46,696 bases of DNA, from the NCBI GenBank assembly GCA_016342445.1, contig JAEIOF010000003.1, positions 1 to 46,696 on the forward strand, in the 5' to 3' direction. A program made the translations under genes and the position numbers. Below, piece by piece: positions 7,551-16,354 of this stretch. This DNA comes from Verrucomicrobiota bacterium (lineage in GTDB: Bacteria > Verrucomicrobiota > Kiritimatiellia > Kiritimatiellales > Tichowtungiaceae). Numbering within the stretch: position 1 is the first letter of the stretch; the number at the start of each line of letters is the position of its first letter. Below the pieces are notes generated by a model. That model did not search any database and was not told the DNA's origin. It saw only the letters and a program-made list of their open reading frames with translations.

Positions 7551-8786
7551 ATGAAAAACGATTTCCATGATGCCGACTTTCTGTTGCAGAACCTCATGGA
7601 TCACATGAAGGATAATATTTACTTTAAGGATCTGCAGTCCCGCTTTTTGATGGTCAATCAGGCCTTCTGTGACCGCATCTGTTTTCCTCCTGATCTCATA
7701 ATCGGCAAGTCGGATTTCGATTTGTTCACCAAGGAACATGCCCAGAAGACCTTTGATGACGAGCAGCGGATTATCTCTACCGGCGAGCCGCTTCTCGGTG
7801 TGGAAGAAAAAGAACTATGGGCGGATGGTCATGTTTCATGGGCTTCTACCACAAAGATGCCGTTGAAAAACGATGACGGGGAGATTATTGGAACGTTCGG
7901 GATTTCCCGCGATATCACTGAGCACAAAGAAGACGAGCTGCGCATGGCTCGCTATGCCGAGCAAGTTCGTCGCATTAAAGAAGAGATGGAGGATGGTGTT
8001 CGTATGGCCAGCGAGTTGCAGAAAACCTTTTTTCCGCACTCCTACCCCCTTTTCCCGGAGGGGGCCCGGCCTGATGAAACGTGTGTCGACTTTTTCTATG
8101 ACTACCGCGCCAGCGGAATGGTCAGTGGCGACTTCTGCACCATTCGCCGACTATCCAGCACACAGGTTGGAATTTTCCTTTGCGATGTGATGGGGCACGG
8201 CGTGCGCGCCGCATTGGTCACTGCACTGATCTACGCGATGAGCGAAGAGGTCTCCGATCTCGAAAACGATCCCGGACGCTATCTCAGCCGCCTCAACAAA
8301 CTGCTTTCACCTCTTCTTCAGCAGGAAGATATTTTCCTCTATGCGACCGCCTGTTACATGGTGCTCGATGTTTCTACCGGATTGCTGAGATTTGCCAATG
8401 CGGGACATCCGATACCCTTGCACTTTAAGGTCTCGGAATCCCGTGTCGCGTGGTTATTCGACGATAAAACATTGTGCGGCCCGGCGCTGGCCATTGTTGA
8501 AGACGCGGAGTTTTCGACAGGCACCATAGAACTTCAGCCCGGCGACTCCATCGTTGCATTCACCGATGGACTCTACGAAGTGCTCAACGAGCAAGGTGAA
8601 GAATTCGGCGATGCGCGTCTGCTGGAGGCTGCGCAGCCGTGGGCTTCCTCTCCGCCGGATCAGCTGCTGTCGGCATTGCTCGACTCGGCGAGCCGCTTTG
8701 CCGGGAAGGAAGGGTTTGATGATGACGTTTGTCTGGTCGGCTTCCGGCTGAAGCATCTTTTGTCAACGGGAGAAAAATCCTCATGA
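7551..8786 (+). CDS. PAS domain - SpoIIE-type PP2C serine phosphatase (first of pair)
   Basis: A 411-residue cytoplasmic signalling phosphatase of the RsbU/SpoIIE class. Such enzymes usually dephosphorylate an anti-sigma-factor antagonist in a partner switch. Residues ~10-125 form a PAS sensor domain (NIYFKDLQSRFLMVNQAF... GTFGISRDITEHK). A helical linker (~126-165, RRIKEEMEDGVRMASELQKTFFP) is typical of RsbU-like proteins. The phosphatase domain follows with SGDFC, CDVMGHGVRAAL, ANAGHP, FTDGLYE and FDDDVCLV. All usual metal-site motifs are present. No membrane segment is visible, so the PAS domain likely senses a cytoplasmic cue. Its TGA overlaps the ATG of the next gene (ATGA), indicating coupled translation. 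No antagonist or anti-sigma gene is nearby. Confidence 0.93.
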   Translation: MKNDFHDADFLLQNLMDHMKDNIYFKDLQSRFLMVNQAFCDRICFPPDLIIGKSDFDLFTKEHAQKTFDDEQRIISTGEPLLGVEEKELWADGHVSWASTTKMPLKNDDGEIIGTFGISRDITEHKEDELRMARYAEQVRRIKEEMEDGVRMASELQKTFFPHSYPLFPEGARPDETCVDFFYDYRASGMVSGDFCTIRRLSSTQVGIFLCDVMGHGVRAALVTALIYAMSEEVSDLENDPGRYLSRLNKLLSPLLQQEDIFLYATACYMVLDVSTGLLRFANAGHPIPLHFKVSESRVAWLFDDKTLCGPALAIVEDAEFSTGTIELQPGDSIVAFTDGLYEVLNEQGEEFGDARLLEAAQPWASSPPDQLLSALLDSASRFAGKEGFDDDVCLVGFRLKHLLSTGEKSS

Positions 8787-10012
8787 GTGACAAGCCCATA
8801 GATAAAGCCTCTTTGCTGAAAAACCTCATGGATAACATGGCGGACAGCATCTATTTCAAGGATCTGAAGTCCCGCTTTATAATGGTGAACAGAACCTTAG
8901 CCGAGGCCTGGGGTTATTCCTCTCCGGAAGAACTGGTAGGCAAAAGCGATTTCGACAGTTTCCGCCAAGCCGATGCCCAGCAGATGTACGAAGATGAAAA
9001 GTCTATCATCAAGAGCGGGAAGCCGGTCATAGGCATTGAGGAAGAAACGAACTGGAAGGATGGGCATGTGGCATGGTCGTCCACATCCAAGATGCCGCTG
9101 TACGATTTAGAAGGAAATATTGCCGGAACCTTTGGCGTCTCGCGCAATATCACCGATCACAAAATAGCCCAGATTCGCGCCATGAATTATGCGAAAGAGA
9201 TGAGCGCCATCAAGGAGGAGATGGAGGAAGATCTTCATATGGCTGGTGAGCTGCAGAAAACCTTTTTCCCTCGCAGCTATCCTGTTTTCCCGGCGGGCGT
9301 CGACTCCGAAGAGAGTTGCGTCGACTTCCTTCACCGGTTTGAACCGTGCAGCGATATCAGTGTCACCGGAGACTACTGTTCTGTTTCGCGTCTGTCCGAT
9401 ACCGAGGCCGGCATCTTTCTTTGTGATATCCGCAGCATCGGTGTGCGCGCCGCGCTTGGCACCGCGCTCATTCGCGGCATAGTTCAGGAGATTTCATCGC
9501 TTAGGCTCGATCCGGGAGCATACCTTAGCCGTCTGAACGAGCGGCTCCTGCCGCTATTGCGTGCTAGCGGAAACCTGCTCGATATCACCGCCTGTTATCT
9601 TGTGGTAAATCTCACCTCGGGGGAAGTGCGATTCGCCAGTGCGGGTCACCCGAGCCCGATTTGTTTTCCAAAAGCGGGCGATGTCCACTACTTGGTTGAC
9701 GCGACCGGTTTTTGCGATCCCGCACTGGCCGTACAGTCTGATGTGACGTACCGCACCGTCAAGTGTCAGGTCGCCCCCGGTGATGCGGTGATCCTCTTCA
9801 CCGACGGGCTGTGCTGTGTCAAAAACAGCAGGGGGGAACCGTTCGGGGGAGAGCGGCTTCTTGAAGCCGCCCGCTGTCTGAATCGCGAACCCCTTGATGA
9901 GATTTTTCAAGGATTGAAAAATTCTGCCAAAGCGTTCATCGGTGGCGGAGCCTTCACCGACGATATCTGCCTTGTCGGTTTCCGACTCCGCCATCTGTTG
10001 ACCTCTTCCTGA
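8783..10012 (+). CDS. PAS domain - SpoIIE-type phosphatase paralogue with altered loop
   Basis: 409 residues from the ATG at 8783. That start is chosen because it has GGGAG upstream, overlaps the previous stop as ATGA and matches the start of the paralogue. It has the same layout as its neighbour: PAS (SIYFKDLKSRFIMVNR... GTFGVSRNITDHK), linker (SAIKEEMEEDLHMAGELQKTFFP), phosphatase domain (TGDYCSV, ASAGHP, FTDGLCC, FTDDICLV). The key difference is the Gly-rich loop after the metal Asp: CDIRSIGVRAAL here, against CDVMGHGVRAAL in the first protein. The acidic residues are kept, so activity may be changed rather than lost. The pair is an obvious tandem duplication. FQGLKN near the end is coded by a decayed palindrome (9904-9921). 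Confidence 0.92.
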   Translation: MSDKPIDKASLLKNLMDNMADSIYFKDLKSRFIMVNRTLAEAWGYSSPEELVGKSDFDSFRQADAQQMYEDEKSIIKSGKPVIGIEEETNWKDGHVAWSSTSKMPLYDLEGNIAGTFGVSRNITDHKIAQIRAMNYAKEMSAIKEEMEEDLHMAGELQKTFFPRSYPVFPAGVDSEESCVDFLHRFEPCSDISVTGDYCSVSRLSDTEAGIFLCDIRSIGVRAALGTALIRGIVQEISSLRLDPGAYLSRLNERLLPLLRASGNLLDITACYLVVNLTSGEVRFASAGHPSPICFPKAGDVHYLVDATGFCDPALAVQSDVTYRTVKCQVAPGDAVILFTDGLCCVKNSRGEPFGGERLLEAARCLNREPLDEIFQGLKNSAKAFIGGGAFTDDICLVGFRLRHLLTSS

Positions 10013-10075
10013 TATTCGCAGACAACGGTTACATCGTCTCGAATTCCACGGCGAAGCACTGGGGAGCCGGGGTTA

Positions 10076-10105
10076 GGAGCCGGGGTCGGTCCGATAATTT
10101 GATAA
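10076..10105. repeat. 30-bp dispersed repeat, copy 2
   Basis: Exact match to 7099-7128. It is preceded by a partial direct duplication of its first half (GGGAGCCGGGGTTA, 10062-10075). It lies between the second phosphatase and hslO. Confidence 0.85.
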
Positions 10106-10152
10106 CGCTTCGCGTTCGGGGAAACTTCTTGGCGACGTTGCGACTTGGCGAG

Positions 10153-10176
10153 AAAAACCTTTCCAAGCATTGGAAA
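10153..10176 (-). terminator. Probable hslO terminator formed by the palindrome
   Basis: On the minus strand, just after the hslO stop, TTTCCAATGCTTGGAAA folds into a 7-bp hairpin followed by GG and five T. The stem is the dispersed palindrome itself. Confidence 0.5.
10161..10175. repeat. Palindrome copy, centre GCA
   Basis: Just downstream of the hslO stop; forms the putative terminator. Confidence 0.95.
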
Positions 10177-10179
10177 TTC

Positions 10180-11058
10180 CTAATCCGCCTTCTCATTCCA
10201 GGCGACGATGCATTCATCAATCGTCAGGTCGTAGAGGTGGTTGCAGAACTGACAGCGGATGCTGACGTCCTCTTTTTTCTTTACGATTTCCATTCGCTCG
10301 GCGATCGGCAGAGTGCGAACCACGGCGCTCATTTTTTCTTTGCTGCACGGGCAGACAAACCGCGGCGGGTTGCAGGTTTCCATATAAAAACCGTCAAAGC
10401 CCGCCTCGTTGGCGATCAGCTTGGCCGCCAGCGTTTCCACATCGCCGTCTTGCGCGAGCCGTTCCCGAAAGGCGGGCTCGTCCATGCGGCGGCGAATGCG
10501 GTCGAAGAGTTCCAGATCGGTTCCCGGCAGCGCCTGAATCATCCATCCGCAGCAGAGCCGGATCGGGTTTTCCGGATCGGGGTTGAAGCCGATCATGGCG
10601 TTGATGCCGGTTTCCACCTGGTCGCTGACGCAGTGGTAGAAGGCGAGGTCTTTGGCTGCATCGTGCAGCGAAACGGGCGCGGTGCCGGAGTTGAGGATTT
10701 TGCCGCCGTGCGAGGTCACCACCTGCAGGTCGCCGAGGTTGCCGTAGAGCGCGTCCAGATCTTCCGCGCCGCCGAGCTGGGCGGGGGAAATAAAGCTGCG
10801 GACGGTGCCGTCCTGTCCGGCGTCGGCCACGATGGTTCGCAACGCCCCCTGATATTTCCAGCAGACATTGATGCGGTGGTCTTTCGGGAGAATCGCCGCA
10901 CTCAGCAGCGCGCCGGTCAGCGCGCGGCCCAGAATATGGGCGGCGGCCGGGTCGCAGTTGTGCCGGACAACGATTTCGTTGACGGTGGTGGTGGTGACGG
11001 CATAGCTGAACGCGATGTCGAGACCCTTAAAATGTCCTTTGAAAAGTTGGTCGTTCAT
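10180..11058 (-). CDS. hslO: Hsp33 redox-regulated chaperone
   Basis: A 292-residue cytoplasmic holdase that is switched on by oxidative unfolding. The zinc-binding redox switch is complete at the C-terminus: FVCPCSKEKM (CxC) and IRCQFC (CxxC). The N-terminal core shows ALTGALLSAAILP, GxLRTIVADAGQDGTVR and PIRLCCGWMIQALPG. Length and motifs are normal for the family. The ATG at 11058 is supported by the family start (MNDQLFKGHF). A 48-bp copy of its 3' end lies 3 kb away at 7051-7098. It is transcribed alone, towards the phosphatase pair, and ends in a palindrome hairpin. An aerobic or oxygen-exposed lifestyle is suggested by this gene together with FGE. Confidence 0.95.
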   Translation of the reverse strand: MNDQLFKGHFKGLDIAFSYAVTTTTVNEIVVRHNCDPAAAHILGRALTGALLSAAILPKDHRINVCWKYQGALRTIVADAGQDGTVRSFISPAQLGGAEDLDALYGNLGDLQVVTSHGGKILNSGTAPVSLHDAAKDLAFYHCVSDQVETGINAMIGFNPDPENPIRLCCGWMIQALPGTDLELFDRIRRRMDEPAFRERLAQDGDVETLAAKLIANEAGFDGFYMETCNPPRFVCPCSKEKMSAVVRTLPIAERMEIVKKKEDVSIRCQFCNHLYDLTIDECIVAWNEKAD

Positions 11059-11173
11059 AGCGGCGATGGACTCAAAAAGAGATGCCTACGACAAGAGAAA
11101 AGCGATGGGGATTGTTTGGATGGTTGACACGGAGGCTTTATAAGAACAGCATTTTGTTAAATTGGAGATTGCA

Positions 11174-11392
11174 ATGGTTAAGATGGAGAGCATGGCACGG
11201 ACACTGATGCATGGGCGCCTCCTGCGATGCCCGATGGGCGGGAATCCTCCCGACTGTCCGCTTTATGAAATCCGCCTTCTGCCATTTGAAGAACGGATCA
11301 TATGGCTCGAATCCAAGACGGATTTTGAGCTGACATCGCTCTTGGGATACCATCTGAACTGTTTCGAAAAAAAAATCTCCGGCGTTGCCTGA
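11174..11392 (+). CDS. Small conserved-looking Cys/His protein, unknown
   Basis: 72 residues from an ATG with GGAG seven bases upstream. The part MGGNPPDCPLYEIRLLPFEE followed by ERIIWLES and LLGYHLNCFEKK looks like a folded helical mini-protein. The spaced CP...CPLYEI...H..C pattern could bind a metal. I have a faint memory of short proteins of this kind, but no named family. The TTG at 11162 would be an alternative start. A GC hairpin (CCGGCG/CGCCGG) follows around 11377-11396 but lacks a T-tract. Confidence 0.5.
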   Translation: MVKMESMARTLMHGRLLRCPMGGNPPDCPLYEIRLLPFEERIIWLESKTDFELTSLLGYHLNCFEKKISGVA

Positions 11393-11521
11393 CGCCGGCC
11401 CGTCCGGGGGCTTCACGGTTCAATTCCTTCACGAACTCGCCGCGACCTTGCGGGGGAGCATTGCTGGAAGTCTTGTGTGGTGCAACTTGCATCCGCTGAG
11501 GCTTGTCCGTATTCTCCCTCG

Positions 11522-13024
11522 ATGAACTTAGAACGAAAAAGCGGAATTTTACTTCACATCACCTCGCTGCCCGGACCGTGGGGCATGGGCGAGCTCGGTC
11601 CGCAGGCGCGGGCCTTCGGGGAATTCCTCGCCGCGGCGGGCCAGAAGCTCTGGCAGATTCTGCCGACCGGCCCGGTCGGCTACGGTTTTTCACCGTACTC
11701 GTCGCTCTCGGCTTTCGCCGGGAATCATTTGATGATCAGCTTTGACGAGTTGATCAAAGAAGGGCTTCTTTCAAAACAAAATCTGTCACACTTTCCGGAG
11801 TTCGACCCGCATCATATCGACTGCGCCGCCGTCACGGAGGCGCGCGAAAAGATTCTGTTTCGCGTGGCCGAGCGCTTTGTTCCGAACCGCGCCTTCCGCG
11901 CCTTCTGCAAAGAGGAGGCCGCCTGGCTGAACGACTACACGCTGTTTATGGCCATTCGTGAAGCGCACGAAAACGCGTCCTGGACCGAATGGCCGGAGGC
12001 GCTGCGCGACCGCGATTTCCAGGCATTGGAAAAAGCGCGCAAGCAGTACGCCACGGCGGTCCGCCGCCATGAGGTGTTGCAGTATCTGTTTTCCAAACAT
12101 TGGAAAAAAATGAAGAAATTTTTCCAATCATTGGAAATCAAACTGGTCGGGGACATCCCGATTTTTGTCGCCGGCGATTCGGTCGACGTCTGGGCCAACC
12201 GCGAGCTGTTTTTTCTGAATCCGGACGGAACGCCGACGGTGGTGGCGGGGGTTCCGCCGGACTATTTCAGTGAAAGCGGTCAGCGCTGGGGCAATCCGCT
12301 TTACGACTGGGCCGCGCACCGCGCGAGCGCCTATAAATGGTGGACGGAGCGGATGCACCGCATGTTTGAGATGACAGAGATCGTGCGGATCGACCACTTT
12401 CGCGCGTTTGAGGACTATTGGGAAATTCCGGCCAGCGAGCCGACCGCGATGCACGGCCGCTGGGTGAAGGGGCCGAACGGTGAGTTTTTCCAAGCCTTGG
12501 AAGAAAATCTCAGAAAACTTCCGGGGTTTGGAGAAAACTTCAACTTGGCGGAACACGTGATTGCCGAAGATCTCGGTGAAATCACGGACAATGTGCGCAA
12601 GCTTCTCGCGGACTGCGGCTTCCCCGGTATGGATGTTCTTCAGTTTCGTTTCGGTGAAACCGAGATGCACAAGCACGGCTACCATCCCGAGGGGAGCGAA
12701 GAAAATCAGGTGGTCTATACCGGAACACATGATAACGAGCTGACCCGGACGTGGTTTAAGCACCTCGACGAAAGTGAGCGGGCGCGAGTTTTGCACTATT
12801 TACAAAGCGACGGAACACAGATCCATCGCGATCTCTGCGCGTTGGCTCTTCGCGCGCGCGCCAAGTGGGCGATTCTCCCGTTGCAGGATGTGCTCGGGAA
12901 GGGCGCGCGGATGAACCGGCCGGGCAATGCCAGCGGGAATTGGGGTTGGCGGGTTTCGGAGGACATGTTAATCCCTGACGCCAGCGAGTGGTTGCGCGAT
13001 TTGACGAAAACAAACAAACGCTAA
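11522..13024 (+). CDS. malQ: 4-alpha-glucanotransferase (amylomaltase)
   Basis: GH77 enzyme that transfers alpha-1,4-glucan segments in maltodextrin and glycogen metabolism; cytoplasmic. About 500 residues. Landmarks are SGILLHITSLPG at the N-terminus, VGDIPIFVAGDSVDVW, the nucleophile region RIDHFRAFEDYWEIP, IAEDLGEIT (acid/base) and TGTHDNELTRTWF. The start at 11522 fits the family. A GTG at 11477 with GGAAG upstream would add 15 residues. The gene carries four copies of the dispersed palindrome (12017, 12091, 12122, 12488), encoding FQALEK, SKHWKK, FQSLE and FQALEE. Over residues ~187-214 the protein has the same length as typical MalQ sequences recalled from memory, so the copies are not insertions. 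mscS follows 15 bp downstream and may be co-transcribed. Confidence 0.94.
   Translation: MNLERKSGILLHITSLPGPWGMGELGPQARAFGEFLAAAGQKLWQILPTGPVGYGFSPYSSLSAFAGNHLMISFDELIKEGLLSKQNLSHFPEFDPHHIDCAAVTEAREKILFRVAERFVPNRAFRAFCKEEAAWLNDYTLFMAIREAHENASWTEWPEALRDRDFQALEKARKQYATAVRRHEVLQYLFSKHWKKMKKFFQSLEIKLVGDIPIFVAGDSVDVWANRELFFLNPDGTPTVVAGVPPDYFSESGQRWGNPLYDWAAHRASAYKWWTERMHRMFEMTEIVRIDHFRAFEDYWEIPASEPTAMHGRWVKGPNGEFFQALEENLRKLPGFGENFNLAEHVIAEDLGEITDNVRKLLADCGFPGMDVLQFRFGETEMHKHGYHPEGSEENQVVYTGTHDNELTRTWFKHLDESERARVLHYLQSDGTQIHRDLCALALRARAKWAILPLQDVLGKGARMNRPGNASGNWGWRVSEDMLIPDASEWLRDLTKTNKR
12017..12031. repeat. Palindrome copy, TTCCAG variant, centre GCA
   Basis: In malQ; encodes FQALE. Confidence 0.9.
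12091..12105. repeat. Palindrome copy, centre ACA
   Basis: In malQ; read in the TCC-AAA frame, encodes SKHWK. Confidence 0.95.
12122..12136. repeat. Palindrome copy, centre TCA
   Basis: In malQ, 16 bp after the previous copy; encodes FQSLE. Confidence 0.95.
12488..12502. repeat. Palindrome copy, centre GCC
   Basis: In malQ; encodes FQALE. Confidence 0.95.
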
Positions 13025-13039
13025 GAACAGGAGTTCAAG

Positions 13040-14125
13040 ATGGAAGCAGATATTGTAAATGGCGGGTGGAAATATTTCTGGATGATTTTGATTCTGCTCG
13101 GCGGGTTTGTGGCCGGAAAGCTGCTAAAGGTGTTTGCCGAAAATGCGGCTCAGCGATCCAATCTGCACGAGGGCGCATTCCGCCGGACGATTCTTTCTTT
13201 GATGTCCCGCACGGTGATGTTTCCGTCCGCCGCGCTCGGCGTCTGCCTGGCTGCGAAGATGTGGTCGCTGACAGAGCAGATGGCTGCCCTGCGCGATGAC
13301 GCGGTCGGCGTTCTGTTGGCGGTAACGGTGACGTATGTCATCTATCAGCTGGTTGAGCTGATGGATTACTGGATGAAACGTTTGACGGCCAAAACCGCCA
13401 CCACGCTTGACGACATGATGGTGCCGCTGGTTCGCAAGACGCTGCGCACACTGACCATCCTTCTCGGGCTGGTGCAGATTGCTCAGCAGCTGAGCGACAA
13501 ACCGATTACCTCTATTCTGGCCGGACTCGGCGTCGGCGGTCTGGCTGTCGCGCTGGCCGCGCAGGACACCATCAAAAACTTTTTCGGGTCACTGGTGATT
13601 TTTGCCGACCATCCCTTCCAGTTGGGTGATCGCATCGTAGTGGATGGCTCTGACGGCACGGTCGAAGATGTCGGTATGCGTTCCACGCGGATTCGCACAC
13701 TCGACGGGCATCTGGTGACCGTTCCCAACGGCGAGCTCGCCAATAAAATGATCCGCAACATCAGCAAGCGTCCGTATATTAAACGGGTGGCCAACATCAC
13801 GGTCACCTACGATACGCCGCCGGAAAAAGTGGAGCGGGCCATTGAGATCATTAAGGAAGAATTGGATCGGTATAACGAAAAGCTGCATCCGGATTTTCCA
13901 TCGCGAGTCTACTTTAACGATTTCAACGCCTGCTCGCTGAACATTCTGGTGATCTACTGGTTTGCTCCGCCGGAATACTGGGACTTTCTTGAATTCGATC
14001 AGGCGTTCAATCTGGCGGTGCTCCGGCGCTTCAACGAAGAGGGCATCGAATTTGCCTTCCCGACCCAGACGCTCCATCTGGCGGGCGATGCAAACCGTCC
14101 GCTCAATGCGGTCGGTGTCAGCTAA
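13040..14125 (+). CDS. MscS-family mechanosensitive ion channel
   Basis: A 361-residue inner-membrane channel that vents solutes on hypo-osmotic shock. Hydrophobic segments occur at about 12-32, 55-75, 92-112 and 135-155. The pore-lining glycine/alanine helix is clear: ILAGLGVGGLAVALAAQDTIKNFFGS (~159-184), followed by the beta domain motif PFQLGDRIVVDGSDGTVEDVG...R and TVPNGELANKMIRN. The C-terminal alpha/beta domain is complete. It starts after AACAGGAG, 15 bp from malQ. Its stop codon overlaps the stop of the convergent prc gene by four bases. Closer to the short MscS-like subfamily with an extra N-terminal helix than to E. coli MscS. Confidence 0.93.
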   Translation: MEADIVNGGWKYFWMILILLGGFVAGKLLKVFAENAAQRSNLHEGAFRRTILSLMSRTVMFPSAALGVCLAAKMWSLTEQMAALRDDAVGVLLAVTVTYVIYQLVELMDYWMKRLTAKTATTLDDMMVPLVRKTLRTLTILLGLVQIAQQLSDKPITSILAGLGVGGLAVALAAQDTIKNFFGSLVIFADHPFQLGDRIVVDGSDGTVEDVGMRSTRIRTLDGHLVTVPNGELANKMIRNISKRPYIKRVANITVTYDTPPEKVERAIEIIKEELDRYNEKLHPDFPSRVYFNDFNACSLNILVIYWFAPPEYWDFLEFDQAFNLAVLRRFNEEGIEFAFPTQTLHLAGDANRPLNAVGVS

Positions 14126-16224
14126 AGTTGCGGTTCCGCTTGAGTGATGACCGTCTCCGGCTTCGCGCCGGAGAGGTCGATCATGTCCGCGAGAATCTGA
14201 AGTGTTTCGGCCAGAACCGGATCGTCCTTATCCTCTTTATTGCTGACCAGGTTCTCCTGAAGATTTTCAAACTCTTCTTCGGCGCGGATTTCATTCACGC
14301 GGTCGGATAGTTTCAGCGAAACCGTCGGGGTTTCCATCCGCGTGCGAATCCGGTCGCGGGTGGCGAGGAAGGCCTGGAAGGAGGGGGCGTCGGCCATCCG
14401 CGCTTCGGAACGGGTCAGCAGCTCGGAAAGCATCGGTTTGACCGAGGGACGCCAGAGGCGGTAGTAGGCGCGATCTACCTGAGACCAGGGCAGGGCGTAA
14501 TCAAGAAACTCTTCGCCGATTTCAAGCGAATCGAACAGGGAGGGCAGAACGATGTCCGGCGTCACCCCGCGCATCTGAGTTGAGCCGCCGGAGATTCGAT
14601 AAAAACTGGCGGTGGTCACTTTAATGGAGCCGAGATCCTCCGTCAGTTTAGAGAGCGGGTAAACGGTTTGGACGGTGCCTTTTCCGTGCGTTTTCCGATC
14701 GCCCACAATCACGGCGCGGCCATAGTCCTGCAGGGCTGCCGCAAGAATTTCAGAGGCGGAGGCGCTGAGCCGGTTGACCATGACAATCAGCGGGCCTTTG
14801 TAGAGGGTGGTGGGATCGCCGTCGGGCAAAACCGCCACGCCGCGCCGTTCGCGCACCTGAACCACGGGGCCGAGCGGAATGAAAAATCCGGTGATGTCGA
14901 TCGCCTCGGTCAGCGAGCCGCCGCCGTCGTTGCGCAAATCAACAATCACGCCGTCGATATCGTTGGTGGCGAAACTTTCCAGAATGCGGCGCACATCGAC
15001 CGAACAACGGCGCGCGTCGGCATCGCCTTCGCGGGTGCTTTGGAAGTCGGCGTAAAACTCGGGGAGAATCAACTGTCCGATGCGAAGCGTTCCCTGCGGA
15101 GTGGCAACTTCGTGAATTTCACTTTTAGCCGCCTGTTCCTCCAGTTTCACCTCGTCGCGGATCAAATCAATTTTTTTTGTCCGCGCGCCGGTGGCATCGG
15201 AGGCCGGGATAATGGTGAGAACCACTTTGGTTCCGATTTCACCGCGAATCAGTCGCACGGCTTTGGAGAGCGGCCAGTGGAGAATGCTCTCCGATTCGCC
15301 GTCGCCCTGGGCTACCGCGATGATTTTATCGCCGGGTTGCAAGCGCCCGTCGGATTCGGCTGGACCGCCTACAATCAAACTCTGAATTTTGGCCGCCCCG
15401 TCTTCACTGCGAAGCATGGCGCCGATCCCTACCAGCGAAAGGCGCATATGGATGTCAAAATCTTCTACGCCGCGCGGGGAGAGGTAGTCGCTGTGCGGGT
15501 CGTAACTGCGGGCGAAGGCGCTCAGGTAGCGTTCCAGAATGGTTTCGCTGTCAAAATTGTTTTCGATGAGCAGTTGATACTGCTTGTAGCGTTCGCGGAC
15601 AAATTCGGTTGGAGAGAGAATCTCCGCGACCTCCACATCGTTGGTCGAAACAGCCTCCGCCTCGTCCCCCTTCTCTGGCTCGGCTTCGAGCGCGGCAACC
15701 CGGCCCACCACTTCGTTTTTGATCTTCTTATTCCATAAAATGTCCCAGTCCGTCTCGGTTCCGGGCCACGGCTCCTTATCGCGTTTCCAGCGGTAGGTCT
15801 CCTCGGTGGTCAGGTCAAACTCGTGATCGAGCAACCGGTTGACGTAAGCCGTCCGGTTGTTGACGCGTTCCTTAAACCGGTCGAACACCACCTGCGCAAA
15901 GTCGGCGTTTCCCTCTTTGATCAGGTCGTCCAGTGTGGTCGCCTGCTGCTGAAACTCCGCGATATCCGAGGCGAGAAAATAGGAGTGGTCGAAATCGAGC
16001 GAATCGATGAACAGCATCAGCGCGTTGGTTGCAATCGAATCGTCAAAGGCGTCGCGGTTGAGATGGATGTGGGGCAGGCGGTCGGCCACCCGGGTGGCGA
16101 TTCGACCGATCGGGAAGGGGGTCTTCGGTTGCTCGACCACTGTTTCCGCAAGGCTCTCCGGTTTTCCGCAGCCACTTAGAAACGCTGAAAAGAGAAGGGC
16201 GAGGTATAGAAATTGTTTGCGCAT
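14122..16224 (-). CDS. prc: Tail-specific carboxy-terminal protease, lipoprotein (S41)
   Basis: 700 residues. A lipoprotein signal (FLYLALLFSAFLSGC, Cys19) anchors it in a membrane facing the periplasm. It degrades proteins from a nonpolar C-terminus. An N-terminal Prc-type helical domain (~30-240) is followed by a PDZ domain (~245-330; LVGIGAMLRSEDGAAKIQSL...GRLQPGDKIIAV) and the S41 catalytic core. The nucleophile Ser lies in RLSASASEILAAALQDYGRA and the general-base Lys in GDRKTHGKGTVQ; both parts of the Ser-Lys dyad are present. A C-terminal helical extension (~600-700) is as in Prc/Tsp. It contains a Glu/Ala-rich insertion (EAEPEKGDEAEA, ~184). Convergent with mscS (overlapping stops). 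Confidence 0.94.
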   Translation of the reverse strand: MRKQFLYLALLFSAFLSGCGKPESLAETVVEQPKTPFPIGRIATRVADRLPHIHLNRDAFDDSIATNALMLFIDSLDFDHSYFLASDIAEFQQQATTLDDLIKEGNADFAQVVFDRFKERVNNRTAYVNRLLDHEFDLTTEETYRWKRDKEPWPGTETDWDILWNKKIKNEVVGRVAALEAEPEKGDEAEAVSTNDVEVAEILSPTEFVRERYKQYQLLIENNFDSETILERYLSAFARSYDPHSDYLSPRGVEDFDIHMRLSLVGIGAMLRSEDGAAKIQSLIVGGPAESDGRLQPGDKIIAVAQGDGESESILHWPLSKAVRLIRGEIGTKVVLTIIPASDATGARTKKIDLIRDEVKLEEQAAKSEIHEVATPQGTLRIGQLILPEFYADFQSTREGDADARRCSVDVRRILESFATNDIDGVIVDLRNDGGGSLTEAIDITGFFIPLGPVVQVRERRGVAVLPDGDPTTLYKGPLIVMVNRLSASASEILAAALQDYGRAVIVGDRKTHGKGTVQTVYPLSKLTEDLGSIKVTTASFYRISGGSTQMRGVTPDIVLPSLFDSLEIGEEFLDYALPWSQVDRAYYRLWRPSVKPMLSELLTRSEARMADAPSFQAFLATRDRIRTRMETPTVSLKLSDRVNEIRAEEEFENLQENLVSNKEDKDDPVLAETLQILADMIDLSGAKPETVITQAEPQL

Positions 16225-16354
16225 AAGGGTTACAGTGTAACACAGCCCCTCTCAAAAACGAAAGCCCGTTGTCGACTTTGGTGGATTTTTGGGTTGTCCC
16301 GTGCGCCCGTCCCGCTAAGCTCAGCCGCTTTAACGAAATAACCGGAGAATTTGT

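Noticed and set aside
12017-12136. Palindrome copies in malQ considered as insertions disrupting the gene
   Set aside because: The frame stays open and the length over the region matches other MalQ proteins recalled from memory, so they are accommodated in place.
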